A stretch of 64,000 bases of DNA from Anaerohalosphaeraceae bacterium (GTDB taxonomy: Bacteria; Planctomycetota; Phycisphaerae; Sedimentisphaerales; Anaerohalosphaeraceae): positions 1-64,000 of the forward strand of contig DAOSUR010000006.1 in assembly GCA_035378985.1 (NCBI GenBank). Direction: 5' to 3'. Below are positions 1-9,583 of this stretch, piece by piece; positions within the stretch are counted from its first letter, which is position 1, and each line of letters opens with the position of its first letter. The notes below the pieces were generated by a model. That model saw nothing but the letters and a program-made list of their open reading frames with translations, was not told the DNA's origin and ran no database searches. Made by a program: the position numbers and the translations under genes.

Positions 1-954
<954 letters not shown>

Positions 955-1167
955 GTATCGCTGACTCCCGTCTCCGAAGAGACGGTTATCTTCAGCTAAA
1001 CTCAACTCAAAACTCGCTCACGCAACGAGAACCGGTTGATTCCCGCAGGGTCTTTCGACCCCGCAAAGGTTTTTCAACACACCAATTTTGGAGGGCCTCG
1101 AACCGGATTCGTGAGGGTCCGAGGTCCTGCGGTCTCGCTGCTTAGGATGGTATCAACTGTTCACTTT

Positions 1168-1176
1168 CCAAAGAGC
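1168..1176 (-). promoter_or_regulatory. boxA-like antitermination site in the 16S leader
   Basis: On the minus strand the leader contains GCTCTTTGG about 210 nt before the 16S 5' end. This resembles the rrn boxA core (TGCTCTTTA) bound by NusB/S10. It lies between the predicted promoter and the mature 16S, where boxA is expected. It is a short motif, so chance occurrence is possible. Confidence 0.4.
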
Positions 1177-1274
1177 TTCTCAGTTTTGTTTCAACTTCTT
1201 CAAGCCGAAACAATAAGCGGCCAAGCAATTCTCATTAAGAACTTACTTGTCCGCTCGTTCATCTGAGATGAGTT

Positions 1275-1302
1275 AATATAACTCCAAAAGTTTTCCCGTC
1301 AA
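1275..1302 (-). promoter_or_regulatory. sigma70-type rrn promoter
   Basis: On the minus strand TTGACG (1297-1302) and TATATT (1275-1280) are separated by 16 bp, facing the 16S gene. An A/T-rich stretch lies immediately upstream (1303-1320), as in UP elements of strong rRNA promoters. The predicted transcript start near 1268 gives a leader of about 310 nt. The rest of 955-1457 holds this leader and the larE upstream region; no further gene is seen there. Confidence 0.65.
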
Positions 1303-1457
1303 TAGCATTTTTTAAAAATTTTTTATTTTTTTCGTCTTTCGCCGGAAAGGACTTTATCCCATTTAAAGGATATAACCCATCCGTTATCTGAATAAGTTTT
1401 TTTCTCTTGTCAAAACCGCCTTTCTTTACTTATTGTTTTCCAGAAAGGTTCTTTGCG

Positions 1458-2282
1458 ATGACGCCGAACGAAAAATATCAACACCTTCAAACAAAGCTTC
1501 GGACCCTGCAGAAACTTGCCGTTGCCTTTTCCGGCGGTGTGGACAGCACCTTCCTTCTGGCCGTCGCCGCCCAAACGCTCGGCCCTCAAAATGTCTTGGC
1601 ATGTATCGGTGTAAGCCCTTCTCTTCCGCAATCGCAGCTGAATCAAGCCCGACGGATTGCGGAACAATTGCAAATTCGTCTCCTGGAAATCCTCTTGACG
1701 GAATTGAATAACCCCAACTACACGGCCAACAAACCGGACCGCTGTTTTCACTGCAAAAGCCATCAAATGCTCACGATTCGCCGCCGCGCCGAACAGGAAG
1801 GGTTTTCCCATCTGGCCTGCGGCAGCAATTGGGACGACCAAAACGACTACAGGCCGGGCTCGCGAGCCGTTGCGGCTCTGAACATTTTGACTCCCCTGAT
1901 GGATGCACAATTAACCAAAGAAGACATCCGAACCCTCAGCCGCCAGATGAATCTGCCGACTGCAGACCTGCCTGCTTCCCCATGCCTGGCTTCACGCATT
2001 GCCTACGGCATTGAAATCACCGAGGAGAAACTTCGCCAGGTCGAACAGGCGGAAGACTTTCTCCGCTCCTTAGGGCTTTCGGAGCTGCGGGTCCGACACC
2101 ACGGCAGTCTGGCTCGAATCGAGATCCCTTCCAATCAAATCCGGATGCTCGCCGAGGAATCCTGTCGAAACAAAATTGTCGAAAAACTCAAAGCCTTGGG
2201 CTTTCAATACATCACCCTCGATCTGCAGGGCTTCCGTTCCGGCTCTCTGAACGAAATGCTCGGCAGGGAAAAACATCCCTAA
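1458..2282 (+). CDS. larE: ATP-dependent sacrificial sulfur transferase LarE
   Basis: LarE-type protein of the PP-loop ATP pyrophosphatase superfamily. LarE proteins put sulfur onto the pyridinium dicarboxylate precursor of the nickel-pincer cofactor (NPN) used by lactate racemase-type enzymes. Seen: PP-loop SGGVDS at residues 25-30, a C-x-x-C at 96-99 (DRCFHC), and Cys176 in the PCLASRI motif, the position of the sacrificial cysteine in Lactobacillus LarE. The three-cysteine pattern resembles family members that hold a [4Fe-4S] cluster and may recycle sulfur. The 274-residue length from this ATG is normal; an in-frame upstream start at 1407 is less likely because a GAAAGG ribosome site precedes 1458. 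No larA, larB or larC lies nearby. Confidence 0.88.
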   Translation: MTPNEKYQHLQTKLRTLQKLAVAFSGGVDSTFLLAVAAQTLGPQNVLACIGVSPSLPQSQLNQARRIAEQLQIRLLEILLTELNNPNYTANKPDRCFHCKSHQMLTIRRRAEQEGFSHLACGSNWDDQNDYRPGSRAVAALNILTPLMDAQLTKEDIRTLSRQMNLPTADLPASPCLASRIAYGIEITEEKLRQVEQAEDFLRSLGLSELRVRHHGSLARIEIPSNQIRMLAEESCRNKIVEKLKALGFQYITLDLQGFRSGSLNEMLGREKHP

Positions 2283-2463
2283 AAAAACTTCCCTGCCAAA
2301 AATTGAATTATCGGACGTTTTTATTGGTTTTTGTCATCAGCGGTTTTCCCTTCCAACCCAATTAAGTAGTTTTCCCTATTTGCCGACAAATTTTCCTATA
2401 AGCCCATAAGAAAACAACTGATAGAATGAAAAGGGATGTTTCCCGTTTCAAAACTCGTAATGC

Positions 2464-4572
2464 ATGCAAACGTTTCGAGATAACTCGCTTGTTCTTCACA
2501 ACTGGACGCCGCACCTTCCTCTAAATGAGTACGAACATCTCGCCAAACATATCGGGGACAACTTTTACCGCTTAGGAGTACTATTTACAGTACTTTTTTT
2601 CTTTCCGGCCTTTACCGTCCAGGCAGACACACCGCTGAATAAAGAATTATTTGAAATGTCTCTGGAAGAACTGATGAATGTTTCTCTGGTGGTTTCTTCT
2701 TCCAGAACCGAACAAAGATTAACGGAAAGCCCGGTTCCGATTACGGTTATCACCGCAGAAGAAATCCGCGCCAGCGGCCTGACCAATATCCCGGAAATCC
2801 TGCAGTTTTATGCCGGTATGGACGTCGCAAGACTGGACCGTACGCGCTGGATTGTCGGCGTCCACGGCCTGCACAGTGAATTCTCCGACCGAACTCTTGT
2901 CCTGCTTGACGGCCGGAGCATTATGAATCCGGTTTTTGGGGCACCAAACTGGCTGAATCTGCCGATTTTCCTCGAAGACATCGAACAGATTGAAATCACG
3001 CGGGGACCGGCCGGAGCCGTCTGGGGGGCCAACGCCTTCAACGGCGTCATCAACATCATCACCCAAAAGCCCGGTCGGATGGGAACTCTTCTGAGCACAA
3101 CCGTCACTCAATACGGAGACAGTTTTACACACCTGCGATGGGCGGAATCCAGAGACAAATGGACCTGGAAAATCTCCTCCGGATTCGAAACAATCCAAGA
3201 TTCCGATGCAGCCGGCGCCGGAGACTATCAGCTCGGCTATCCGGCTATGGCCCCGCTGATTCCGGTACAAACCTATCCCGCACGCGATTTTCTGCGCATC
3301 TGGAAAACAGACTCCGTTGTTTCGTATCAGATAGACCCTTCGACAAAATGGACCTTCGGGGCTGCCGCCTCCACGAACGAGTCGGGCGACCGGGAAATGT
3401 GCGGCCGTTTTCCGCAAAAAGACGCTCACATTGAAATGCTCCGCCTGTTTTCCCGCACCGATTTCGGGGTCGATGAAGATGTCAGCGGATATCTGCAATG
3501 GTATGGAAATTACGCCGCCTACCAGCCCCCCTTTGTGATAGACCGATATGACTATTTTGAGAATGACTTCGAAAGCCAGATAACCCTGACCCCCAACGAA
3601 AAGCATACCATTACGATGGGCGGCAGCGCTCGCTGGACGCGAATCAGAAACCGAAATCAAACCGTCTTCGGGGAAATCCTGTTCAGCCAAAGACGCTTTG
3701 AAGAGTACTGGACGGGCTTTTTCCTGATGGATCAATTCAAACTGACCGACCGGCTGACCCTCGAAGCGCAGGGGCGAATCGACCGGTACAGCGAAAGCGG
3801 AACAGATGCATCGGTTCGCCTGTCTTCCCTATACGCCCTCGATGAAGCCCACAGTCATATGCTGCGGGCCGGTTTCGCCCGTGCTTTCCGAGCCCCCTCC
3901 ATTATGCTGCGGGAAACCACGCTGAACGGACTGATGGGACTGGTGAACATCCTTCCGACTCCCGAACGGCTCAAAAACGAATCCGTCTCGTCCATCGAAG
4001 CCGGATACAGTGGACAGCTGACCGAACACCTTCTGTTCCGTGCCGATGTTTATTATCAGCGAATGGAAAAGCTTATCGGCAGCGAAATAGTCAGTGAATC
4101 CGGCCCCGTTCAAAACAGCGCCTTTTTCAATATAGACGGGGCTGACGCCTGGGGAACGGACTGTGAACTGACCTTCCGATACCACTCGTTCACAGCCGCC
4201 GCCTTTTACAGCTTCAATCATTTAAGAACAGATTTCAGCGGCCAGAATATCCGCGCTTTCTTTCCCTCCGAGCACAAAACAGGACTGCGTGTCCGCTGGA
4301 AACTGGATGAGAAATGGGCGATGAACCTCAACTATGTGTATAACAACCTGATTCCAACGACCCCCACCGGCAGCCCGCCGGATGATATAGAAGTAAAAAA
4401 TCGGATGGATATCACCATCAGCCGTCAAATCTTTCAAGGCAAAGGGGAATGGATGCTCGGGGTGACAGATATTTTCAATCAAACTGTGCCGCCGGTTCAC
4501 GATATCAGCTATTTTACAGCGCATGAAACCCCCGGCCGCACCTTCTTTACTCGTCTTCAGCTTTCCTTCTGA
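2464..4572 (+). CDS. TonB-dependent outer-membrane receptor
   Basis: Outer-membrane beta-barrel receptor that imports a scarce ligand (siderophore, vitamin, sugar or metal chelate) using TonB energy. A hydrophobic signal core lies at about residues 37-52, ending near VQA, so the pre-sequence is unusually long (about 36 residues before the core) and no other in-frame start fits better. The plug domain follows (VPITVITAEEIRASG, then LVLLDGRS, then ITRGPAGAVWGANAFNGVIN). A 22-strand-type barrel fills the rest, and the protein ends in phenylalanine (RLQLSF), the usual outer-membrane insertion signal. The plug is generic; substrate cannot be assigned. The 180 bp upstream holds no riboswitch that I can recognise. 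The gene stands alone between larE and the convergent rpiB operon. Confidence 0.9.
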   Translation: MQTFRDNSLVLHNWTPHLPLNEYEHLAKHIGDNFYRLGVLFTVLFFFPAFTVQADTPLNKELFEMSLEELMNVSLVVSSSRTEQRLTESPVPITVITAEEIRASGLTNIPEILQFYAGMDVARLDRTRWIVGVHGLHSEFSDRTLVLLDGRSIMNPVFGAPNWLNLPIFLEDIEQIEITRGPAGAVWGANAFNGVINIITQKPGRMGTLLSTTVTQYGDSFTHLRWAESRDKWTWKISSGFETIQDSDAAGAGDYQLGYPAMAPLIPVQTYPARDFLRIWKTDSVVSYQIDPSTKWTFGAAASTNESGDREMCGRFPQKDAHIEMLRLFSRTDFGVDEDVSGYLQWYGNYAAYQPPFVIDRYDYFENDFESQITLTPNEKHTITMGGSARWTRIRNRNQTVFGEILFSQRRFEEYWTGFFLMDQFKLTDRLTLEAQGRIDRYSESGTDASVRLSSLYALDEAHSHMLRAGFARAFRAPSIMLRETTLNGLMGLVNILPTPERLKNESVSSIEAGYSGQLTEHLLFRADVYYQRMEKLIGSEIVSESGPVQNSAFFNIDGADAWGTDCELTFRYHSFTAAAFYSFNHLRTDFSGQNIRAFFPSEHKTGLRVRWKLDEKWAMNLNYVYNNLIPTTPTGSPPDDIEVKNRMDITISRQIFQGKGEWMLGVTDIFNQTVPPVHDISYFTAHETPGRTFFTRLQLSF

Positions 4573-4578
4573 AATCCA

Positions 4579-4608
4579 AGAAAAAAGGCCGAATCAAATT
4601 CGGCCTTT
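4579..4608 (-). terminator. bidirectional rho-independent terminator
   Basis: A perfect 10-bp stem (AAAGGCCGAA / TTCGGCCTTT, 5-nt loop) lies between the convergent TonB receptor and rpiB genes. On the minus strand it is followed by a run of six T, so it best serves the rpiB operon; on the plus strand it follows the receptor stop. Confidence 0.8.
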
Positions 4609-4629
4609 GCAATGCATCTTCCCAAAAAT

Positions 4630-5094
4630 CTACCCGTTTATTTCCCTCGGGTCTTTTCCCTCCTCAATGGCCTGAATTTTTCGAACCCGTCTCAGATGAC
4701 GCCCCCCCTCAAAATCGGTCGTCAGCCAGACTTCAACCATCTTGCGAAGCATCGTCGGCCCGAGCAAATCGCCCGACAAACACAGAACGTTCGCATCGTT
4801 ATGCTGCCGGGAAACCTTTGCAGCCAACTCATCATAACAAAGAGCCGCACGAATCCCTTTAACCTTATTGGCGGCAATGCACATCCCTATGCCGGTCCCG
4901 CAAACCAAAATAGCACGCTGCGCTTTTCCAGTCGCCACTGCCATAGCGGCTTCATAAGCATAATCCGGATAATCCACCGCCTGATCATCCTTATGGGTTA
5001 AATCCAGACATTCATGCCCTAATTGAGCAACAATTGCCCGAATCTGTTCACCGGAGCGTACCCCACGATGGTCATTCGACACAGCAACAATCAT
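4630..5094 (-). CDS. rpiB: ribose-5-phosphate isomerase B
   Basis: RpiB/LacAB-family sugar-phosphate isomerase interconverting ribose 5-phosphate and ribulose 5-phosphate in the pentose phosphate pathway. Seen: SNDHRG near the N terminus, the anion-binding CGTGIGM loop with Cys65, and His98 in SRQHND, matching the catalytic Cys/His pair of E. coli RpiB (C66/H99). The length of 154 residues is normal. The start codon overlaps the stop of the upstream Sua5-phosphatase gene by 4 nt (ATGA), implying translational coupling. A sua5-phosphatase-rpiB order is also found in Firmicutes (ywlC, ywlE, ywlF region), so the grouping is old. Confidence 0.93.
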   Translation of the reverse strand: MIVAVSNDHRGVRSGEQIRAIVAQLGHECLDLTHKDDQAVDYPDYAYEAAMAVATGKAQRAILVCGTGIGMCIAANKVKGIRAALCYDELAAKVSRQHNDANVLCLSGDLLGPTMLRKMVEVWLTTDFEGGRHLRRVRKIQAIEEGKDPREING

Positions 5095-6209
5095 AAGATT
5101 TCATTAATCCTTTCCCGCAGGGCCCTCTCAATCTGCTCTGCGTACTTTCTGTAAGCAGCCACATCCTGTCCTACCGGATCCGGAACTTCAGCATTTTTAT
5201 CTAAAAGGCAAATCTCAGTCTTTGCCGTCGCCATCCTTTTCAAGTCATCCAAATGACTCTGAGCCATAGCAAAAATGACGTCGCTTTCCTCAAGCAGTTG
5301 CTTGGTTAAAAGACGGCTTTTGTGGTTTTCCAAAGACGCTCCATACTCCCGACAAATAATGTCGGCTTCTTTGCTCGCACTAATACCTTCTGCAGCAAAG
5401 ACTCCGGCCGATTCAACCTTATAACCAAACCGCTCCAGAGAGTCAATAGAACAACCTAATTTATCCGAAAGAATCTTTTTACAGATTGATTCAGCCATTG
5501 GACTTCGGCATGTATTTCCTGTGCAGACAAACAATATCTTGAATATGGCATTTTTTGTTATCAATTCACTTGCCAAAACCCCTTCTCTTAGAATCTCTAT
5601 CCCATTTGCTCCATATTTCACAACCGATGAACTCTTCTTATATCGACATTCCAGAGAATCTGAATCTACAACCAACTCTATTTGTCCATCATAATACTCC
5701 AAAACTTCTCGAATAGATATTGCCGGTTTGCAAGAAGTGGGATTCGCACTCGGAATCATTATAGGGAGAATCGAAGTAGATATAATTTCTCTACATATAA
5801 TTGAATCCGGACAGCGAATTCCTATAGAACCATCTAAGTACAAGACTTCATAAATCTCTTTTGAAAACATAGATTGCGGCGTTTGAAGACTCGTCTGGTC
5901 CAGTTCAAACACAATTGTCAAAGGACCGGGCCAGAATCGATTGGCAAGCTTCATCATCGGAGGCGGTACTTTGGGAACATACTTCGTCAAGTCTTCTTTT
6001 CTGCCGATGTGAAGGGTATAACGTTTATCTGAGGTCCGTCCCTTCAAGGCATCCAGGCGCTTTATGGTGTCCGGCAAAGCACGACCAGCCAAGCCATAGA
6101 CGGTTTCCGTAGGGACAGCCGCAATCCCCCCCTTTTCAATCACACGAACGATTTTTCTGACCTGTTCCCTGTCTAAAGGGGTATCCAGTTTGACGACTTC
6201 TGTTTTCAT
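5091..6209 (-). CDS. Sua5/YrdC domain fused to low-molecular-weight protein phosphatase
   Basis: Two-domain protein of 372 residues. Residues about 1-215 are a Sua5/YciO/YrdC (TsaC) domain, which makes threonylcarbamoyl-AMP for t6A tRNA modification; PTETVYGLA (33-41), the KRYTLHI strand (from 62) and PSANPTS are visible. Residues about 222-370 are a low-molecular-weight tyrosine/arginine phosphatase: P-loop VCTGNTCRS with Cys229 and Arg235 (CX5R) and the late acidic motif VPDP. The start was moved to the internal ATG preceded by AAGGAAAGGA; an in-frame ATG 117 nt upstream lacks such a site. It is translationally coupled to rpiB. Both active sites look intact. Confidence 0.9.
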   Translation of the reverse strand: MKTEVVKLDTPLDREQVRKIVRVIEKGGIAAVPTETVYGLAGRALPDTIKRLDALKGRTSDKRYTLHIGRKEDLTKYVPKVPPPMMKLANRFWPGPLTIVFELDQTSLQTPQSMFSKEIYEVLYLDGSIGIRCPDSIICREIISTSILPIMIPSANPTSCKPAISIREVLEYYDGQIELVVDSDSLECRYKKSSSVVKYGANGIEILREGVLASELITKNAIFKILFVCTGNTCRSPMAESICKKILSDKLGCSIDSLERFGYKVESAGVFAAEGISASKEADIICREYGASLENHKSRLLTKQLLEESDVIFAMAQSHLDDLKRMATAKTEICLLDKNAEVPDPVGQDVAAYRKYAEQIERALRERINEIL

Positions 6210-6287
6210 TCCTTTCCTTGAACCAATTGCCTCCGTTCCGGCTGAAGAATATAATTTTTCCCCAAAAGAAAAGCAAACCGAAAAGGA

Positions 6288-6316
6288 TTGACTTTTCTCA
6301 ACATCCTGCATAAAGT
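6288..6316 (+). promoter_or_regulatory. sigma70-type promoter for lysC
   Basis: TTGACT (6288-6293), 17-bp spacer, TAAAGT (6311-6316), about 50 bp before the lysC start. It overlaps no coding sequence if the neighbouring minus-strand gene starts at 6209. No lysine riboswitch is present. Confidence 0.5.
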
Positions 6317-6367
6317 AATTCCCCAATTATCAGCAATGTCAGTAAAACTGATTTAAGGAAGAAACTT

Positions 6368-7600
6368 ATGCCCATTCTGGTTCAAAAATTCGGCGGGACG
6401 TCTGTAGCCAATGCCGAAAAAATCCATCGAGCTGCCAAACGGGCCATCGAAGCCCACAAAAACGGCTATCAGGTCGTTGTAGTCGCCTCCGCTCGCGGAA
6501 AACAGACCGACGAGCTGATTGCGGATGCGATGGAAATCAATCCCAATCCGCCCAAACGCGAAATGGACATGCTGCTGAGCACCGGCGAACAGCAAACGGT
6601 TTCACTGTTTGCAATGGCCTGCTATGCGATGGGGCAAAAGGCCATCAGCTTTACCGGCTCCCAAATCAGCATGCTCACCGATGATACCCACACCAAAGCC
6701 CGCATTCAAAGCATCGGCACGGAAAAGATTCGAAAAAAACTGGATGAAGGATATATCGTTGTCGTTGCCGGCTTTCAGGGCGTCGATGCGGAAGGCAACA
6801 TTACCACGCTCGGACGAGGCGGCTCTGATACCAGCGCCGTCGCTTTGGCCGCCGCACTCGGTGCCAGTTTTTGCGAAATTTACACCGATGTCGATGGAAT
6901 CTACACCACCGACCCCAGAATCTACCCCAAAGCCGTTAAGATGGAACAAATCAGCTATGATGAAATGCTCGAACTGGTCAGTTTAGGCGCCGGTGTCATG
7001 CACAGCCGTTCCATCGAATTCGGCAAAAAATACAACGTGACTATTCACGTCCGAAGCAGTATGAACAATAACCCCGGAACATTAATCACTCACGAGGTCC
7101 CGAAAATGGAAGGTATATTGGTTTCTGGTGCAACCATTCAGAAAGAACTGGCCAAAATCAGTCTGATCGGTGTCGACAACAAACCCGGCAATGCCGCAAA
7201 AATCTTCTCTCATCTGGCCAAGGCACGCGTCAGCGTCAATGACATCATCCAGACCGAAGTGAGCCCCGAAAAGGCCAACATCCTCTTTACGGTCAACAAA
7301 TCTGACCTGGATGCCGCCCGCCAGGCCATCGAAGAAATCCGAGAGTCCGTTCACTGCCAGAATGTCTTTGTTCGGGAGGACGTCGCGGAGGTTTCGATTG
7401 TCGGTGTGGGAATGCGGTCCCATTACGGCGTAGCCGACCGGATGTTCCAGGCCCTGGCCGATGCGAAAATCAATATCGACTCCATCACAACCAGCGAAAT
7501 CCGCATCAGCTGTCTGGTCAATGTGGAAGACGGCGACAGGGCCCTGATTGCTGTGTGCGACGCGTTCCAGCTGGACAGACCCGCCAATCAGCGGAAATAA
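6368..7600 (+). CDS. lysC: aspartate kinase
   Basis: First step of the aspartate-family amino-acid pathway, phosphorylating aspartate. Seen: KFGGTSV at residues 7-13, the catalytic-domain motif GRGGSDTSAVALAAALGA, the substrate-loop region TDVDGIYTTDPR, and a C-terminal regulatory region from about residue 255 with two ACT domains (VDNKPGNAAKIFSHLAKA and VGMRSHYGVADRMFQALADA), the site of allosteric control by lysine and/or threonine. The 410-residue length is typical of monofunctional aspartokinases. A GGAAG ribosome site precedes the ATG. The gene is monocistronic and followed by a strong hairpin. Confidence 0.95.
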   Translation: MPILVQKFGGTSVANAEKIHRAAKRAIEAHKNGYQVVVVASARGKQTDELIADAMEINPNPPKREMDMLLSTGEQQTVSLFAMACYAMGQKAISFTGSQISMLTDDTHTKARIQSIGTEKIRKKLDEGYIVVVAGFQGVDAEGNITTLGRGGSDTSAVALAAALGASFCEIYTDVDGIYTTDPRIYPKAVKMEQISYDEMLELVSLGAGVMHSRSIEFGKKYNVTIHVRSSMNNNPGTLITHEVPKMEGILVSGATIQKELAKISLIGVDNKPGNAAKIFSHLAKARVSVNDIIQTEVSPEKANILFTVNKSDLDAARQAIEEIRESVHCQNVFVREDVAEVSIVGVGMRSHYGVADRMFQALADAKINIDSITTSEIRISCLVNVEDGDRALIAVCDAFQLDRPANQRK

Positions 7601-7621
7601 TCAAGGTTTTGAATAACTCCT

Positions 7622-7668
7622 CAAAATAAACGTGTCGGCGGTCTCCGGTCAGGAAGACCGCCGACACG
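7622..7668 (-). terminator. strong hairpin between convergent genes
   Basis: A perfect 14-bp stem (7631-7644 with 7655-7668, 10-nt loop) lies 30 bp after the lysC stop. On the minus strand it is followed by TTTATTTTG, so it can terminate the small minus-strand gene upstream; on the plus strand it lacks a T-run but could stall lysC transcription. Confidence 0.6.
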
Positions 7669-7760
7669 GGTCATCGGCCTCGCATTCAGGCACAGCATAC
7701 AAGGCACACGGACGATACCGAAAACAGGCAAATACGCTGTTTCGGTTCTGCGGCAGAGGG

Positions 7761-8039
7761 TTAGATTCCGCTCTCGGCTTGTTTTTTGGCCGCTTCCTGC
7801 CGCATATATTCAGCCAGTTGAGCAGACTTTTCCTCGGCGAAACTAATCAGTTGATTCATCCCCAGACGTATCTTGCACGACAAGGCAAGTAAATCCTCTC
7901 GCATCTGCTGTCTGTCCCGCAGTCGTTCCGTCATCGCCTGCTCACACATCGCCTGGCTGTCATCGACAGGGGCTACCAAGTACAAAGCCGTAGCAAATCC
8001 TGCCCCAAATACCATCAAGAGAAATAACAATCGACCCAT
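7761..8039 (-). CDS. hypothetical small membrane-anchored protein
   Basis: This encodes 92 residues: an N-terminal membrane segment (about 3-22, LLFLLMVFGAGFATALYLV) then a charged, probably alpha-helical region (about 30-90) rich in Glu, Arg, Gln and Lys. I do not recognise a family. A coding call is supported by the sensible start, the membrane-anchor/helix layout and the terminator-like hairpin downstream on the same strand; the opposite-strand reading frames show no such pattern. It could be a periplasm-facing helical protein. The adjacent 8040-8271 region holds no gene that I can support. Confidence 0.55.
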   Translation of the reverse strand: MGRLLFLLMVFGAGFATALYLVAPVDDSQAMCEQAMTERLRDRQQMREDLLALSCKIRLGMNQLISFAEEKSAQLAEYMRQEAAKKQAESGI

Positions 8040-8271
8040 CTTGCGTTTTCTCCCGCGGAAAACATCTTTTCCGGTTTTCCATTTGCCTTACCATTCGGCC
8101 TCGTCTATTAAAACCTAAAAAATAGAAGCAGACGGGTCAACCGGAATGAAGGAAAAAAGAAAGGTTTTAGGACGCGTTAACAAATTGAAATACAAGGACT
8201 TACAAAAACCCGCCCCTCGCGGATTCCGCACAAGAAAGTCCTTTTTATCAGACAAAGATCTAGTTCGCCGG

Positions 8272-9399
8272 TCAGCCCAAAGTATCCAAAATATCCTGCA
8301 ATTCTGAACAGACCAGCTCGACCTCCTGCCGGCTCAGATTGTTATGAAACGGCAGGGCTATGGTGCGGGCACTGACATGATCCGTTACGGGGAAATCCCC
8401 GCTCTTGTGTCCGAGGGCCTTGGCAAGAAACGGCTGCAAATACACCGGCGGAAAATAATTGCTCACCTGAATTCCCCGCTCCATCAGACGGTTCAGCACT
8501 TCGTTGCGCTGCTCAGGTCGGTAGGAATCCGCCAGCCGAATCACAAAAACAAACCAGCTCATCCGAGCTTCCTTCGGCACCTGCGGAAGGATAATCCGTT
8601 TCTCACCAGCCAGCCGCTTTAGGTACATGTCCGCCACCTGTTGTCGCTTGCGAACAAACTCCTCAATCCGTCTGAACTGAGAGATGCCTAAAGCACAATT
8701 AATATCGCTGAGGCGGTAATTGTATCCGAGCCGCTCATGAGCCAGCCAGCCGCCTCCGCTTCCTCGACCCTGATTGCGAAGCGAAATACACAATCGGGCG
8801 ATTTCCTCATCATCCGTGACAATCATTCCCCCTTCCCCAGTAGTCATCTGCTTATTGGGATAAAACGCAAAGACTCCCACTCGCCCGAAAGTGCCTGCCT
8901 TCCGGCCGTTCAATTCCGAACCGAGAGCCTCACAGCAGTCCTCAACAACTTCGAGTCGATACGATTTTGCCAATTCGCAAATCTTATCCATCCCCGCCGG
9001 ATTGCCGAAAACCTCCACCGGAACAACGGCCTTGGTTCGTTTGGTTATCTTCTTTTCAACCTCCTTTACATCCAGATTCAGGGTGACCGGGTCAATATCG
9101 GCAAAGACCGGCGATGCACCGGTCATCAGAATCGTCGTCACTGTAGCAATGAACGTAAACGGTGTGGTAATCACCTCATCCCCCGGCCCCAATCCCATCG
9201 CCTTCATACCCAAAAATAAACCGCTGGTGCCGCTGTTGACCGCCACCGCATACCGACGCCCGACATATCGCTCAAAACACGCCTCGAACTCACGCACCTT
9301 CGGCCCCAGCGACAAAAAAGGACTGCGTAAAACATCCACAACCGCTTGAATATCCGTTTCGTTGACATCTGGACGCGAAAGAGGAACCCGAAACTCCAT
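8272..9399 (-). CDS. DegT/DnrJ/EryC1/StrS-family sugar aminotransferase
   Basis: PLP-dependent aminotransferase of the family that aminates keto-sugars for surface polysaccharides or nucleotide-sugar pathways. Seen: the N-terminal PLSRPDV motif, NSGTSGLFLGMKA (PLP phosphate binding), EDCCEALGSELNGRKAGTFG, and the cofactor lysine in FAFYPNKQMTTGEGG. The length of 375 residues is standard. It stands alone, divergent from purF, so its sugar substrate cannot be deduced; polysaccharide or lipopolysaccharide decoration is likely. Confidence 0.9.
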   Translation of the reverse strand: MEFRVPLSRPDVNETDIQAVVDVLRSPFLSLGPKVREFEACFERYVGRRYAVAVNSGTSGLFLGMKAMGLGPGDEVITTPFTFIATVTTILMTGASPVFADIDPVTLNLDVKEVEKKITKRTKAVVPVEVFGNPAGMDKICELAKSYRLEVVEDCCEALGSELNGRKAGTFGRVGVFAFYPNKQMTTGEGGMIVTDDEEIARLCISLRNQGRGSGGGWLAHERLGYNYRLSDINCALGISQFRRIEEFVRKRQQVADMYLKRLAGEKRIILPQVPKEARMSWFVFVIRLADSYRPEQRNEVLNRLMERGIQVSNYFPPVYLQPFLAKALGHKSGDFPVTDHVSARTIALPFHNNLSRQEVELVCSELQDILDTLG

Positions 9400-9512
9400 A
9401 TTGCATATCCTTTATCTAAAATTAGTAAAAGAAAATGATACTATAACAGATTCTTTCCTGATTTTCAATTGATTTCCCAAAGCCCTCCTGAAGACGATTC
9501 CCGAATTTGCCG

Positions 9513-9541
9513 TTGACGCCGACCCCATTCTTCGGTAAGGT
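9513..9541 (+). promoter_or_regulatory. candidate promoter for purF-purM
   Basis: TTGACG (9513-9518), 17-bp spacer, TAAGGT (9536-9541), about 45 bp upstream of purF. The -35 is good and the -10 is weak, so this is a tentative call. Confidence 0.3.
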
Positions 9542-9583
9542 AGAATCATAGATGTTGACTCCAGTCTTCCAATCTGAGGTTCT

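Noticed and set aside
2283..2463. Cobalamin riboswitch upstream of the TonB receptor
   Set aside because: I looked for a B12 box and found none; the region is short and A/T-rich.
6210..6367. Lysine riboswitch ahead of lysC
   Set aside because: The leader after the promoter is only about 45 nt, too short, and lacks the lysine aptamer motifs.
7632..7892. 86-residue plus-strand ORF after lysC
   Set aside because: It begins in the terminator hairpin and lies opposite the more plausible minus-strand membrane-anchored ORF.
8146..8307. 53-residue basic ORF on the plus strand (MKEKRKVLGRV...)
   Set aside because: It runs into the end of the opposite-strand aminotransferase, has no recognisable family and only weak start context; not enough to call a gene.
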